Origin: Rhodospirillales bacterium
GTDB taxonomy: Bacteria > Pseudomonadota > Alphaproteobacteria > Geminicoccales > Geminicoccaceae
Assembly (NCBI GenBank): GCA_007131045.1
Contig: SLRI01000221.1
Coordinates: 1 to 9,878 of the forward strand
Direction: 5' to 3'
Length of the DNA: 9,878 nucleotides
The first letter of the stretch is position 1; the number at the start of each line of letters is the position of its first letter. Under the pieces are notes generated by a model that saw only the letters and a program-made list of their open reading frames with translations, did no database searches and had not been told where the DNA came from. Both the position numbers and the translations under genes were made by a program. Shown here piece by piece: positions 1 to 6,112 of this stretch.

Positions 1-249
1 CTGCTGCTCTCCGCCATGGACGCGCTCGGCGACGACCTCGCCGACCAGGCGGCCTTTCGCGAGGCGCTGCGCGCCGCCGACTTCGCCTCGACCCGCGGCA
101 GCTTCCGCTTCGCCACCAACCAGCATCCGATCCAGGACATCTATGTCCGCGAGGCCTATGCGGACGACACCGGCAACATCACCAACCGGGTGATCGGCGT
201 CGTCCTCGAGGATCACCAGGATGCCTATGTGGGCGAGTGCCCGATGTAG
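1..249 (+). CDS. ABC transporter substrate-binding protein, C-terminal fragment (branched-chain amino acid/amide type)
   Basis: The window opens inside this gene; the last 82 codons and a TAG stop are present. The fragment contains FRFATNQHPIQDIYVREA followed by TNRVIGVVLEDHQDAYVGEC. This resembles the C-terminal end of periplasmic binding-fold type I proteins (LivJ-like) that deliver branched-chain amino acids, amides or related solutes to an inner-membrane ABC permease. The FRF-TN-PIQD-Y-RE pattern close to the stop is characteristic of the family as I know it. The signal peptide and most of the binding lobes lie outside the window, so the substrate cannot be told. No permease or ATPase genes follow, so the gene either ends its operon or stands alone. 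Confidence 0.82.
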   Translation: MLLSAMDALGDDLADQAAFREALRAADFASTRGSFRFATNQHPIQDIYVREAYADDTGNITNRVIGVVLEDHQDAYVGECPM

Positions 250-286
250 GTTTCGTCCTTCGCGGCGACATCGAAGAGCAAGGTCG

Positions 287-319
287 AGAAGTGTGGGGAG
301 GCAAGCCTCCCCGCGCCCC
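287..319 (-). repeat. Dispersed palindromic repeat, copy 1
   Basis: Arms GGGGAGGC (295-302) and GCCTCCCC (305-312) are separated by AA, and one G-C and one G-U pair extend the stem outward. Read on the - strand the element is GGGGCGCGGGGAGGC, two bases, then GCCTCCCC and a pyrimidine tail (CACTTCTC). The same unit recurs at 5479-5513 and 8342-8374. It starts 38 bases after the binding-protein stop, so it may also stop or stabilise that transcript. The two-base spacer means the innermost pairs must open to form a loop. Confidence 0.75.
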
Positions 320-391
320 TCCGGTCTTTTCGCGGGCGGTGGATGGTGGGGTGGCAGCGCTGGCGGGTCGTCGAGACGGTGCGCCGACCGT

Positions 392-416
392 GGAACGGCC
401 TTGGCGATCGGACGTT
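392..416 (+). promoter_or_regulatory. EcfG-type general stress response promoter
   Basis: GGAAC at 392-396, a 16-base spacer, then CGTT at 413-416. This is a perfect match to the alphaproteobacterial EcfG sigma-factor consensus GGAAC-N16/17-CGTT, which is controlled by the PhyR-NepR system. The expected start site, near 424, leaves about 65 bases of leader before the ATG at 489. The next coding sequence on the same strand is the 77-residue membrane protein. The match and geometry are visible in the sequence; use of the promoter is inferred. Confidence 0.68.
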
Positions 417-488
417 GCTAGGGGTGTGGAGATGATGTGCCATCGGCCACAGTGAAGCGCGCGAGGTGAACCGAGGAGGCGGGGGAGG

Positions 489-722
489 ATGAGTGTCGAG
501 CAGGAACGCGTTGCGCGCAGCGGGCGCTGGAACCTTTTGACCGCCTTCGCGATCGGCGGGCTGCTCGGGGCCTGCATCGGGCTCCTCGTCGGCTGGTTCG
601 ACTATGGCGCCTTCGAGCTCGGCCGGTTCAGCGGTTACGTCCTGGGCGGGCTGTTCATCGGCGGCTTCGGCTTCGTGGCGGTCGCCGCGCTGCGCAATTG
701 GCTGCGCCGTAACCCTTTGTAG
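489..722 (+). CDS. Small two-helix membrane protein, function unknown
   Basis: The 77-residue protein begins at an ATG preceded by a strong purine-rich ribosome binding site (GGAGGCGGGGGAGG). It has a short charged N-terminus (about residues 1-14) and a first hydrophobic glycine-rich helix (about 15-36). A short acidic loop around WFDYGAFE follows, then a second hydrophobic glycine-rich helix (about 47-67) and a basic RNWLRRNPL tail. The basic tail suggests that end is cytoplasmic, giving an inner-membrane hairpin with both ends inside. I do not recognise the family. It lies between an EcfG-type promoter and a T-tract terminator, so it looks like a single-gene transcription unit, plausibly stress-induced. 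Its product is not an obvious part of the nitrate reductase operon that follows. Confidence 0.72.
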   Translation: MSVEQERVARSGRWNLLTAFAIGGLLGACIGLLVGWFDYGAFELGRFSGYVLGGLFIGGFGFVAVAALRNWLRRNPL

Positions 723-751
723 GAAATTTTGGGCAGGGGCCCGTATTTCCG

Positions 752-771
752 CGGCACCGCCGTTTTTTTTT
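752..771 (+). terminator. Short hairpin plus T9 tract after the 77-residue protein gene
   Basis: CGGC-ACC-GCCG (752-762) is followed by nine T residues (763-771). The stem is only four G-C pairs, which is weak, but the T tract is long. It sits 30 bases after the stop at 722 and separates this gene from the nap operon. Its last two T residues are also the first two of the TTGACA element of the next promoter. Confidence 0.5.
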
Positions 772-799
772 GACATCTGGCGAACCGATGGCAGACTAG
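770..799 (+). promoter_or_regulatory. Probable sigma-70-type promoter of the nap operon
   Basis: A perfect TTGACA -35 hexamer lies at 770-775. The -10 region is weak: AGACTA (793-798, 17-base spacer) or GACTAG (794-799, 18-base spacer). A start near 806 would leave about 35 bases before napE, including a GAGG at 827-830. I see no FNR-type TTGAT-N4-ATCAA palindrome here, so an oxygen- or nitrate-responsive site is not evident. The poor -10 suggests that an activator may be needed. Confidence 0.5.
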
Positions 800-840
800 G
801 TCTTCAAAAGTCGACGAACGAGGGGTGAGGCGCGGTCGCA

Positions 841-1029
841 ATGTCTGCAGAGCAGGGAACGGTGAAAAATGCGTCTCCGCGTGAGGGCCGGCGAGCCGAA
901 TTCGCCGTTTTCTTGATCCTCGCAGTGCTCATCTGGCCTTTCGTGGCCGTCGCCTTCGTCGGCGGTTACGGATTTCTCGTCTGGATGTGGCAGATTATTG
1001 TCGGCCCACCCGGACCACCGCCCGGCTAG
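841..1029 (+). CDS. napE: Periplasmic nitrate reductase subunit NapE
   Basis: This 62-residue protein has a basic cytoplasmic start (through about residue 20), one hydrophobic helix (EFAVFLILAVLIWPFVAVAF), a VGGYGFLVWMWQ segment and a proline-rich end (GPPGPPPG). The FVGGYGF-VWM-Q and terminal GPPGPP pattern matches the NapE/TorE family, small inner-membrane proteins encoded with Nap systems. Their exact function is not settled. It is the first gene of the operon, with GAGG ten bases before the ATG. A 39-base gap containing an inverted repeat separates it from napF. The length is normal for the family. Confidence 0.9.
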   Translation: MSAEQGTVKNASPREGRRAEFAVFLILAVLIWPFVAVAFVGGYGFLVWMWQIIVGPPGPPPG

Positions 1030-1032
1030 CCG

Positions 1033-1053
1033 GAAATTCAGGGCCAGAATTTC
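1033..1053 (+). promoter_or_regulatory. Inverted repeat between napE and napF
   Basis: GAAATTC (1033-1039) and GAATTTC (1047-1053) are perfect inverted arms around the seven-base loop AGGGCCA. The element lies between the napE stop (1029) and the GGGGGGA ribosome binding site of napF. It is AT-rich in otherwise GC-rich DNA. It could act as an RNA hairpin that sets mRNA stability or napF translation, or as a protein-binding site. No T tract follows, so it is not a standard terminator. Confidence 0.45.
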
Positions 1054-1068
1054 GGGGGGAGTTCCGTC

Positions 1069-1575
1069 GTGCCCGTAGTGACCTCTAGAAGACAGTTGAT
1101 GCTCGGCCGCAATGCCGAGCGCACGTTGCCGGTGCGGCCGCCCTGGTCGCGCGAGGCCAGTGTGGCGGCGCATTGCACCGGTTGCGGCGATTGCGCCGCC
1201 GCTTGTCCCGAGGACATCATTCGGCTCGACGGCCGGTCGCGGCCGGTGGTCGATTTCGGCCGCGGTGAATGCACCTTCTGCGGCGCCTGCGCGGAGGCCT
1301 GCGCGGTGCCGGTCTTCACCGAGCAAGAGGCCGGCCCGGCCTTCACGCACCGGGTCCGCATCGAGGCCGGCTGCCTCGCGCGCCGCGACGTGGTGTGCCA
1401 GGCCTGCGGCGATGCCTGCCCCGAGGCCGCGATCCGCTTCCGCCCGCGGCTCGGCGGCCCGCCGCGCCCCGAGGTGCTGGGCGATCGGTGCACCGGCTGC
1501 GGCGCCTGCGTCGCCGTTTGCCCCGTGGATGCGGTGGCGGTCGTGGCCACCGAGCGGGTGCCGGCCGATGGATAG
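1069..1575 (+). CDS. napF: Ferredoxin-type protein NapF
   Basis: This 168-residue protein starts at a GTG preceded by GGGGGGA. The N-terminal RPPWSREA segment is typical of NapF. Four cysteine groups can be seen: Cys36/39/42/46, Cys68/71/74/78, Cys102/110/113/117 (the C-x7-C-x2-C-x3-C form usual in NapF) and Cys141/144/147/151. This fits four [4Fe-4S] clusters. NapF is a cytoplasmic accessory protein reported to bind NapA and to help in its maturation or iron-sulfur loading before Tat export. The second group ends CAV where a proline after the last cysteine is more common. There is no Tat signal, so it is not a NapG-type protein. Its stop overlaps the start of napD by eight bases. Confidence 0.93.
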   Translation: MPVVTSRRQLMLGRNAERTLPVRPPWSREASVAAHCTGCGDCAAACPEDIIRLDGRSRPVVDFGRGECTFCGACAEACAVPVFTEQEAGPAFTHRVRIEAGCLARRDVVCQACGDACPEAAIRFRPRLGGPPRPEVLGDRCTGCGACVAVCPVDAVAVVATERVPADG

Positions 1576-1849
1576 CCCGCCGGTGGATAGTCCAAAAGTG
1601 CACATCTCGAGCGTGGTCGTGCGCGCGGCAGCCGACAAGATGCTCGAGGTGCAGGCCGCGATCGGCCGAATCGAGGGGTGCGAGGTGTTTCATGCCGAGA
1701 ACGGCAAGATCGTCGTGGTGATCGAGGGGCCGTCGAGCGGGGTGGTCGGCGACCGCCTGGCGACGATGAGCCTGCTCGACGGTGTCTTTGCCGCGGGCCT
1801 GGTCTACGAGCAGGTCGAGACGGCGCAATCGCTGGGAGAGGAAGGATGA
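1568..1849 (+). CDS. napD: NapA signal-peptide chaperone NapD
   Basis: The 93-residue protein has the NapD core: VHISSVVVRA near the start, GCEVFHAENGKIVVVIEG in the middle and a GVFAAGLVYEQVE segment near the end. This is the ferredoxin-like fold that binds the twin-arginine signal peptide of NapA in the cytoplasm and holds back export until the cofactor is inserted. The ATG at 1568 overlaps napF by eight bases. An in-frame GTG at 1583 would remove five residues, and both starts sit in a short near-duplication (ATGGATAGCCC / GTGGATAGTCC), so the exact start is open. The stop TGA overlaps the ATG of napA as ATGA, which implies translational coupling of the chaperone with its client. Confidence 0.9.
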   Translation: MDSPPVDSPKVHISSVVVRAAADKMLEVQAAIGRIEGCEVFHAENGKIVVVIEGPSSGVVGDRLATMSLLDGVFAAGLVYEQVETAQSLGEEG

Positions 1850-4350
1850 GCCTCGGAGCTCTGAGCCGTCGTGACATGATCAAGGCGCATGCGGCCGGGG
1901 TCGCCGCGACCGCTGCCGGGATCTCTTTGCCGGCTGTGGCCCAGCCCGTGCCGGGCGGGGCCGCTGCCCTCGAGATCAAGTGGTCGAAGGCGCCCTGCCG
2001 GTTCTGCGGCACCGGCTGCGGGGTGATGGTCGGCACCCGCGAGGGGCACGTGGTCGCCACCCACGGCGACATGCAGGCCGAGGTCAATCGCGGCCTCAAC
2101 TGCATCAAGGGCTATTTCCTCTCCAAGATCATGTACGGCGAGGACCGGCTGACCAGCCCGCTGCTGCGCAAGCGGAACGGCGTCTTCGACAAGGAGGGCG
2201 AGCTCGAGCCCGTCTCCTGGGACGAGGCGTTCGACATCATGGCCGAAAAGGCCAAGACCGTGTTGCGCGACAAGGGCCCGCGCGGGCTCGCGATGTTCGG
2301 CTCCGGGCAGTGGACGATCTGGGAGGGCTATGCGGTCTCCAAGCTGATGCGCGCCGGCTTCTTGTCGAACAATCTCGATCCCAACGCCCGGCACTGCATG
2401 GCCTCGGCCGCGACCGCGTTCATCCGCACCTTCGGCATCGACGAGCCGATGGGCTGCTACGACGATTTCGAGCATGCCGACGCCTTCGTGCTCTGGGGTG
2501 CGAACATGGCGGAGATGCACCCGATCTTGTGGACCCGGCTCTCCGATCGAAGATTGAGCCAGCCGCACGTCCGTGTGGCGTCGCTGCAGACCTTCACCAA
2601 TCGCAGCTCTGATCTGGCCGACCTCTCGATCGTCTTCAACCCCGGCACCGATCTCGCGATCCTCAACTATATCGCCAACTACATCATCCAGAACGGCCGG
2701 GTGAACGAGGACTTCGTCGACCGGCACACCAGCTTCTTCAAGGGCAAGACGGATATCGGCTACGGCCTCAGGCCCGAGCACCCGCTGCAGCAGGCGGCGG
2801 CCGGGGTCGACGATCCGGGGGCGATGGAGCCGTCGAGCTTCGAGGAGTTCGCAGCCTTGGTCGCCGACTACACGCTCGAGCGGGTTTCCGAGCTCTCCGG
2901 CGTCGAGCCCGGGCAGCTCGAGGCCCTGGCCGAGCTCTACGCCGATCCCGACAAGAAGGTGATGTCGCTCTGGACCATGGGCTTCAACCAGCACGTCCGC
3001 GGTGTCTGGGCAAATCATATGGTCTACAACGTGCATCTCTTGACCGGCAAGATCTCGGAGCCCGGCAACAGCCCGTTCTCCTTGACCGGCCAGCCCTCGG
3101 CCTGCGGCACGGCGCGCGAGGTCGGCACCTTCGCGCATCGACTGCCGGCCGACATGGTGGTGACCAATCCCGAGCACCGCGCCATCTCGGAGCGGATCTG
3201 GCAGCTGCCCAACGGCCTGTTGCCCGACTGGGTGGGGGCGCATGCGGTCGATCAGGACCGAAAGCTGAAGGACGGCGAGATCAACTGGTATTGGGTGCAG
3301 GTCAACAACAACGTGCAGGCGGCACCCAACATCGCCAACGAGACCTATCCGGGCTACCGCAACCCCTCGAACTTCATCGTCGTCTCCGAAGCCTATCCGA
3401 CGATCACCGCGCATGCCGCCGATCTCGTCCTGCCGGCGGCGATGTGGGTCGAGAAGGAGGGCGGCTACGGCAATGCCGAGCGGCGGACTCATTTCTGGCA
3501 CCAGCTCGTTCAGCCGCCGGGCGAGGCGCGCTCCGATCTCTGGCAGGTGATGGAGTTCTCCAAGCGGTTCACCACCGACGAGGTATGGCCCGACGAGATC
3601 CTCGACGCCAACCCCGACTACCGGGGCAAGTCGCTCTACGAGGTGCTGTTCGCCAACGGCCGGGCGGACCAGTATTCGCTCGACGAGACCAACCCCGACT
3701 ACGCCAACGACGACGCGCAGTCGTTCGGGTTCTACGTGCAGAAGGGTCTGTTCGAGGAGTATCGCGAGTTCGGCCTGGGCAAGGCGCACGACCTCGCCCC
3801 CTTCGACACCTATCACGGCAATCGCGGCCTGCGCTGGCCGGTGGTCGACGGGCAGGAGACGCTCTGGCGCTACCGCGAGGGCTACGACCCTTATGTGACG
3901 CCGGGTGCGGGGGTCGAGTTCTACGGCCGGCCGGACGGCCGGGCGGTGATCCTGGGCGTGCCTTATGAGCCGCCGGCCGAGGCGCCGGACGAGGAGTACG
4001 ATCTCTGGCTGGTCACCGGCCGGGTGCTCGAGCACTGGCATTCGGGCTCGATGACGATGCGGGTCCCGGAGCTCTACAAGGCGTTCCCGGGTGCAGTCTG
4101 CTACATGCACGCCGAGGACGCGCGCCAGCGCGGGCTCAATCGGGGCGCGGAGATCCGGGTCACCTCGCGCCGCGGCGACATGCGCACGCGCCTCGAGACC
4201 CGCGGCCGCAACCGGATGCCGCGCGGCGTGATCTACGTGCCCTGGTTCGATGCCAGCCAGCTGATCAACAAGCTCACGCTGGACGCCAACGATCCCATCT
4301 CCCGGCAGACGGACTTCAAGAAATGTGCAGTCAAGGTCGACTTGGCATGA
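1846..4350 (+). CDS. napA: Periplasmic nitrate reductase catalytic subunit NapA
   Basis: The 834-residue protein reduces nitrate to nitrite in the periplasm using Mo-bis-MGD and one [4Fe-4S] cluster. The start at 1846 follows AGGAAGG and gives a twin-arginine signal (LSRRDMIKA, with a hydrophobic alanine-rich stretch to about residue 33 ending AVAQP). Cluster cysteines are Cys51, Cys54, Cys58 and Cys86 (CRFCGTGC ... LNCIKG). Cys184 in ARHCMASA is the expected molybdenum ligand. Length and motif order match NapA rather than cytoplasmic NasA or membrane-bound NarG. The C-terminal part (from LWLVTGRVLEHWHSGSMT) is the molydopterin dinucleotide-binding domain. The gene overlaps napD and napB by four bases each. 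No frameshift or missing key residue was seen. Confidence 0.97.
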   Translation: MSLGALSRRDMIKAHAAGVAATAAGISLPAVAQPVPGGAAALEIKWSKAPCRFCGTGCGVMVGTREGHVVATHGDMQAEVNRGLNCIKGYFLSKIMYGEDRLTSPLLRKRNGVFDKEGELEPVSWDEAFDIMAEKAKTVLRDKGPRGLAMFGSGQWTIWEGYAVSKLMRAGFLSNNLDPNARHCMASAATAFIRTFGIDEPMGCYDDFEHADAFVLWGANMAEMHPILWTRLSDRRLSQPHVRVASLQTFTNRSSDLADLSIVFNPGTDLAILNYIANYIIQNGRVNEDFVDRHTSFFKGKTDIGYGLRPEHPLQQAAAGVDDPGAMEPSSFEEFAALVADYTLERVSELSGVEPGQLEALAELYADPDKKVMSLWTMGFNQHVRGVWANHMVYNVHLLTGKISEPGNSPFSLTGQPSACGTAREVGTFAHRLPADMVVTNPEHRAISERIWQLPNGLLPDWVGAHAVDQDRKLKDGEINWYWVQVNNNVQAAPNIANETYPGYRNPSNFIVVSEAYPTITAHAADLVLPAAMWVEKEGGYGNAERRTHFWHQLVQPPGEARSDLWQVMEFSKRFTTDEVWPDEILDANPDYRGKSLYEVLFANGRADQYSLDETNPDYANDDAQSFGFYVQKGLFEEYREFGLGKAHDLAPFDTYHGNRGLRWPVVDGQETLWRYREGYDPYVTPGAGVEFYGRPDGRAVILGVPYEPPAEAPDEEYDLWLVTGRVLEHWHSGSMTMRVPELYKAFPGAVCYMHAEDARQRGLNRGAEIRVTSRRGDMRTRLETRGRNRMPRGVIYVPWFDASQLINKLTLDANDPISRQTDFKKCAVKVDLA

Positions 4351-4811
4351 GCCGCCGGAGTGGCATTGCCCTCGCCCTCGGGCTCGTGCTCGTACTGGCC
4401 GTGGTGGTCGCTGCCGCGGCCCAGACCACGGCACCACGGCTGACCGGCGCGCCCGATCCGATGGCCGACGTGCCGGCCCCGCGGATCGCCACGCCGATCA
4501 CCGACGATGTCCGGCGGATGCGCAGCTTTCCCGAGCAGCCGCCGATCATCCCGCACAGCATCGACGGCTACCAAGTCACGCTCGGTACCAATCGCTGTCT
4601 CGAATGCCACCGGCGCCAGTTCCACGATGTGGCGCGCGCGCCGATGATCAGCATCTCCCACTTCGTCGACCGCGACGGGCAGATGCTGGCGGACGTCGCC
4701 CCCCGGCGTTATTTCTGCGATGCCTGCCACGTCCAGCAGACCGACGCGCGGCCCCTGGTCGACAACGATTTTCGCGACATGCTGACCTTGTCGCCGGTGG
4801 GGATCGATTAG
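4347..4811 (+). CDS. napB: Diheme cytochrome c subunit NapB
   Basis: The 154-residue protein is the periplasmic electron-transfer partner of NapA. A Sec-type signal peptide (MSRRSGIALALG..., hydrophobic to about residue 25, AAAAQ at the likely cleavage site) is followed by two heme-attachment motifs: CLECH (84-88) and CDACH (124-128). His70 (IIPHSIDGY) and His105 (SISHFVDRDG) lie where the distal axial ligands of the two hemes are found in NapB. I chose the ATG at 4347, which overlaps the napA stop as ATGA. An in-frame ATG at 4323 would put MCSQGRLG in front of the signal peptide and is less likely. Confidence 0.95.
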   Translation: MSRRSGIALALGLVLVLAVVVAAAAQTTAPRLTGAPDPMADVPAPRIATPITDDVRRMRSFPEQPPIIPHSIDGYQVTLGTNRCLECHRRQFHDVARAPMISISHFVDRDGQMLADVAPRRYFCDACHVQQTDARPLVDNDFRDMLTLSPVGID

Positions 4812-4815
4812 CTCG

Positions 4816-5457
4816 ATGCAGAGAATCAAGAATTTCTTCCGCCGCTTTTGGGCGATCGCCAACCGGCCGAGTACGCACTTGAGCGTCGGCTTCCTCACGC
4901 TCGGCGGTTTTCTCGGTGGTGTGTTGTTCTGGGGCGGGTTCAACACGGCGCTCGAGTACACCAACACGGAGGAGTTCTGCATCTCGTGTCACGAGATGGC
5001 AGCCAACCCTTACGAGGAGCTGACCCGCACGGTCCACTTCACCAATCGCTCGGGCGTCCGGGCGGCGTGCTCCGATTGTCACGTGCCGCACGAATGGACC
5101 CACAAGATCGCCCGCAAGATGCAGGCCTCGAAAGAGGTCTGGGGCCATATCTTCGGCACCATCGACACCCGGGAGAAGTTCGAGGAGCATCGGCTGCACA
5201 TGGCCAAGCTCGAATGGGCGCGGCTCAAGTCGAACGATTCCCTCGAATGCCGCAACTGCCACTCCGAGGTGGCGATGGACTTCACCCGCCAGTCGCCGCG
5301 CGCCGCCGACTTCCACCAGCGCTTCTTGGTGCAGGCCGAGGTCTACACCTGCATCGACTGCCACAAGGGCATCGCGCATCAGCTGCCCGACATGACCGGC
5401 ATCGACCCGGGCTGGCTGCCGCCGGAAGAGCTGCGGCAGGAGGTCGGGCTCCAGTAG
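4816..5457 (+). CDS. napC: Tetraheme quinol dehydrogenase NapC (NapC/NirT family)
   Basis: The 213-residue inner-membrane protein oxidises quinol and passes electrons to NapB. A basic start (MQRIKNFFRRF) leads to a single hydrophobic anchor (about residues 22-42, rich in Gly, Leu and Phe). The periplasmic domain carries four CXXCH motifs: CISCH (55-59), CSDCH (85-89), CRNCH (145-149) and CIDCH (179-183). The KGIAHQLP ending of the last motif is typical of the family. It begins four bases after napB with no strong ribosome binding site, so its translation is probably coupled. It is the last gene of the operon; a palindrome follows. No separate napG or napH is present, so NapC is the evident quinol route. 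Confidence 0.95.
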   Translation: MQRIKNFFRRFWAIANRPSTHLSVGFLTLGGFLGGVLFWGGFNTALEYTNTEEFCISCHEMAANPYEELTRTVHFTNRSGVRAACSDCHVPHEWTHKIARKMQASKEVWGHIFGTIDTREKFEEHRLHMAKLEWARLKSNDSLECRNCHSEVAMDFTRQSPRAADFHQRFLVQAEVYTCIDCHKGIAHQLPDMTGIDPGWLPPEELRQEVGLQ

Positions 5458-5478
5458 GATGAAGTAACAGCAAGAAGA

Positions 5479-5513
5479 AGAAGCGCGGGGAGGCGGCGCC
5501 TCCCCGCGGGCCC
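5479..5513 (-). repeat. Dispersed palindromic repeat, copy 2; likely bidirectional terminator
   Basis: An 11-base perfect stem, CGCGGGGAGGC (5484-5494) and GCCTCCCCGCG (5498-5508), surrounds the loop GGC. On the - strand the hairpin is followed by CTTCTTCTTCTTG, and on the + strand it is preceded by the matching purine run AAGAAGAAGAAG. It sits between the stop of napC (5457) and the stop of the convergent small ORF (5551). A shared terminator is expected in that position. On the + strand no T tract follows, so as a napC terminator it would be non-canonical. Confidence 0.7.
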
Positions 5514-5550
5514 ATCCGTTACTTCGCGCCGGGGCGGATCGGCCGTGAGG

Positions 5551-5709
5551 TCAGGGGGCGATCGCCATCGGCACCGGGCTCTCGATCAGCAACGAGATCA
5601 GGCAGAGGACGCCGAAGACGTAGAGGGCGAGGCGCTCCGGCAGACCGATGGCGAGATCGGGACGGGCCACGACACGGCGGGACTGGCGGCTTTCGATTTT
5701 CCGGTACAT
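5551..5709 (-). CDS. Small single-helix membrane protein, function unknown
   Basis: Read on the - strand, an ATG (5709-5707) opens a 52-codon frame ending in TGA (5553-5551). The protein starts MYRKIESRQSRRVVARPD, a very basic segment. It continues IGLPERLALYVFGV, then a hydrophobic helix at about residues 27-42 (LALYVFGVLCLISLLI), and ends ESPVPMAIAP. GGGAG stands seven bases before the ATG. The layout of a basic cytoplasmic start, one helix and a short tail is that of a small inner-membrane protein. It is convergent with napC. I do not recognise the family. A sound ribosome binding site, a sensible topology and a hairpin after the stop all support it, but its length leaves some chance that it is not coding. 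Confidence 0.6.
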   Translation of the reverse strand: MYRKIESRQSRRVVARPDLAIGLPERLALYVFGVLCLISLLIESPVPMAIAP

Positions 5710-5820
5710 CTGACGCTCCCGTTACTCGGGGATTGCTTTGGCGTGCGGTCAGAGTGCCGGTTGCGGCCCGGGAAGTTAGGGAGGGGTTCTTCTGGGCTCT
5801 CGCTTGCGCGGGCCGGTCTG

Positions 5821-5848
5821 GTGGACTAAGTCCGTGGACTAAGTCCAC
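5821..5848 (+). promoter_or_regulatory. Tandem palindromic operator of the toxin-antitoxin operon
   Basis: GTGGACTAAGTCC occurs twice in direct succession (5821-5833, 5834-5846). Each copy contains the palindrome GGACT-A-AGTCC, and the second extends to a 15-base perfect palindrome, GTGGACTAAGTCCAC (5834-5848). It ends 18 bases before the GTG of the antitoxin gene. Type II antitoxins of the Phd/YefM and VapB kinds normally bind such repeats to repress their own operon. A weak candidate promoter (TTGCGC at 5804-5809 with TAAGTC 17 bases later) would place the -10 inside the first repeat. Confidence 0.65.
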
Positions 5849-5866
5849 TTCTGCGAGGCGGGGCGG

Positions 5867-6112
5867 GTGGAGAAGATCAACATCCACGAGGCGAAGACGC
5901 ATCTCTCGCGGCTGGTCGAGGAGGCGGCGAAGGGCAAGCCCTTCATCATCGGCAAGGCCGGCAAGCCGATGGTCAAGGTGGTGCCGCTCGACGATGCAAA
6001 AGCCGTGGCCGAGCGGCGCTTCGGCGGGCTGGAGGGCAAGATCGAGGTGCCGGACGACTTCGACACGATGTTCGAGGAAGAGATCGAGAAGATGTTCTAC
6101 GGCGAGGAATGA
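5867..6112 (+). CDS. Type II antitoxin, Phd/YefM family (VapB-like partner of VapC)
   Basis: The 81-residue protein begins with INIHEAKTHLSRLVEEAAKG and continues FIIGKAGKPMVKVVPLD. This is the Phd/YefM fold, in which an N-terminal strand and helices form a DNA-binding dimer. The acidic C-terminus (FDTMFEEEIEKMF, residues about 64-76) is the expected toxin-binding tail. GTG at 5867 is the only plausible start, because an in-frame TAA occurs at 5840 and GAGG stands eight bases upstream. The stop TGA overlaps the ATG of the toxin gene as ATGA. The protein should neutralise the downstream PIN-domain toxin and repress the operon through the tandem palindrome just upstream. Confidence 0.88.
   Translation: MEKINIHEAKTHLSRLVEEAAKGKPFIIGKAGKPMVKVVPLDDAKAVAERRFGGLEGKIEVPDDFDTMFEEEIEKMFYGEE

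Noticed and set aside
723..840. FNR or Anr binding site before the nap operon
   Set aside because: No TTGAT-N4-ATCAA-like palindrome is present; only the single TTGACA hexamer is convincing.
4323..4346. Upstream ATG for napB
   Set aside because: It would place eight residues with a Cys before a normal signal peptide. The ATGA overlap at 4347 matches the coupling seen at napD-napA.
1804..4437. Very long open frame on the - strand opposite napA
   Set aside because: It mirrors the GC-rich codons of napA. Its predicted protein is low-complexity and repetitive in Arg, Val, Gly and Leu with no recognisable domain, while napA is certain.
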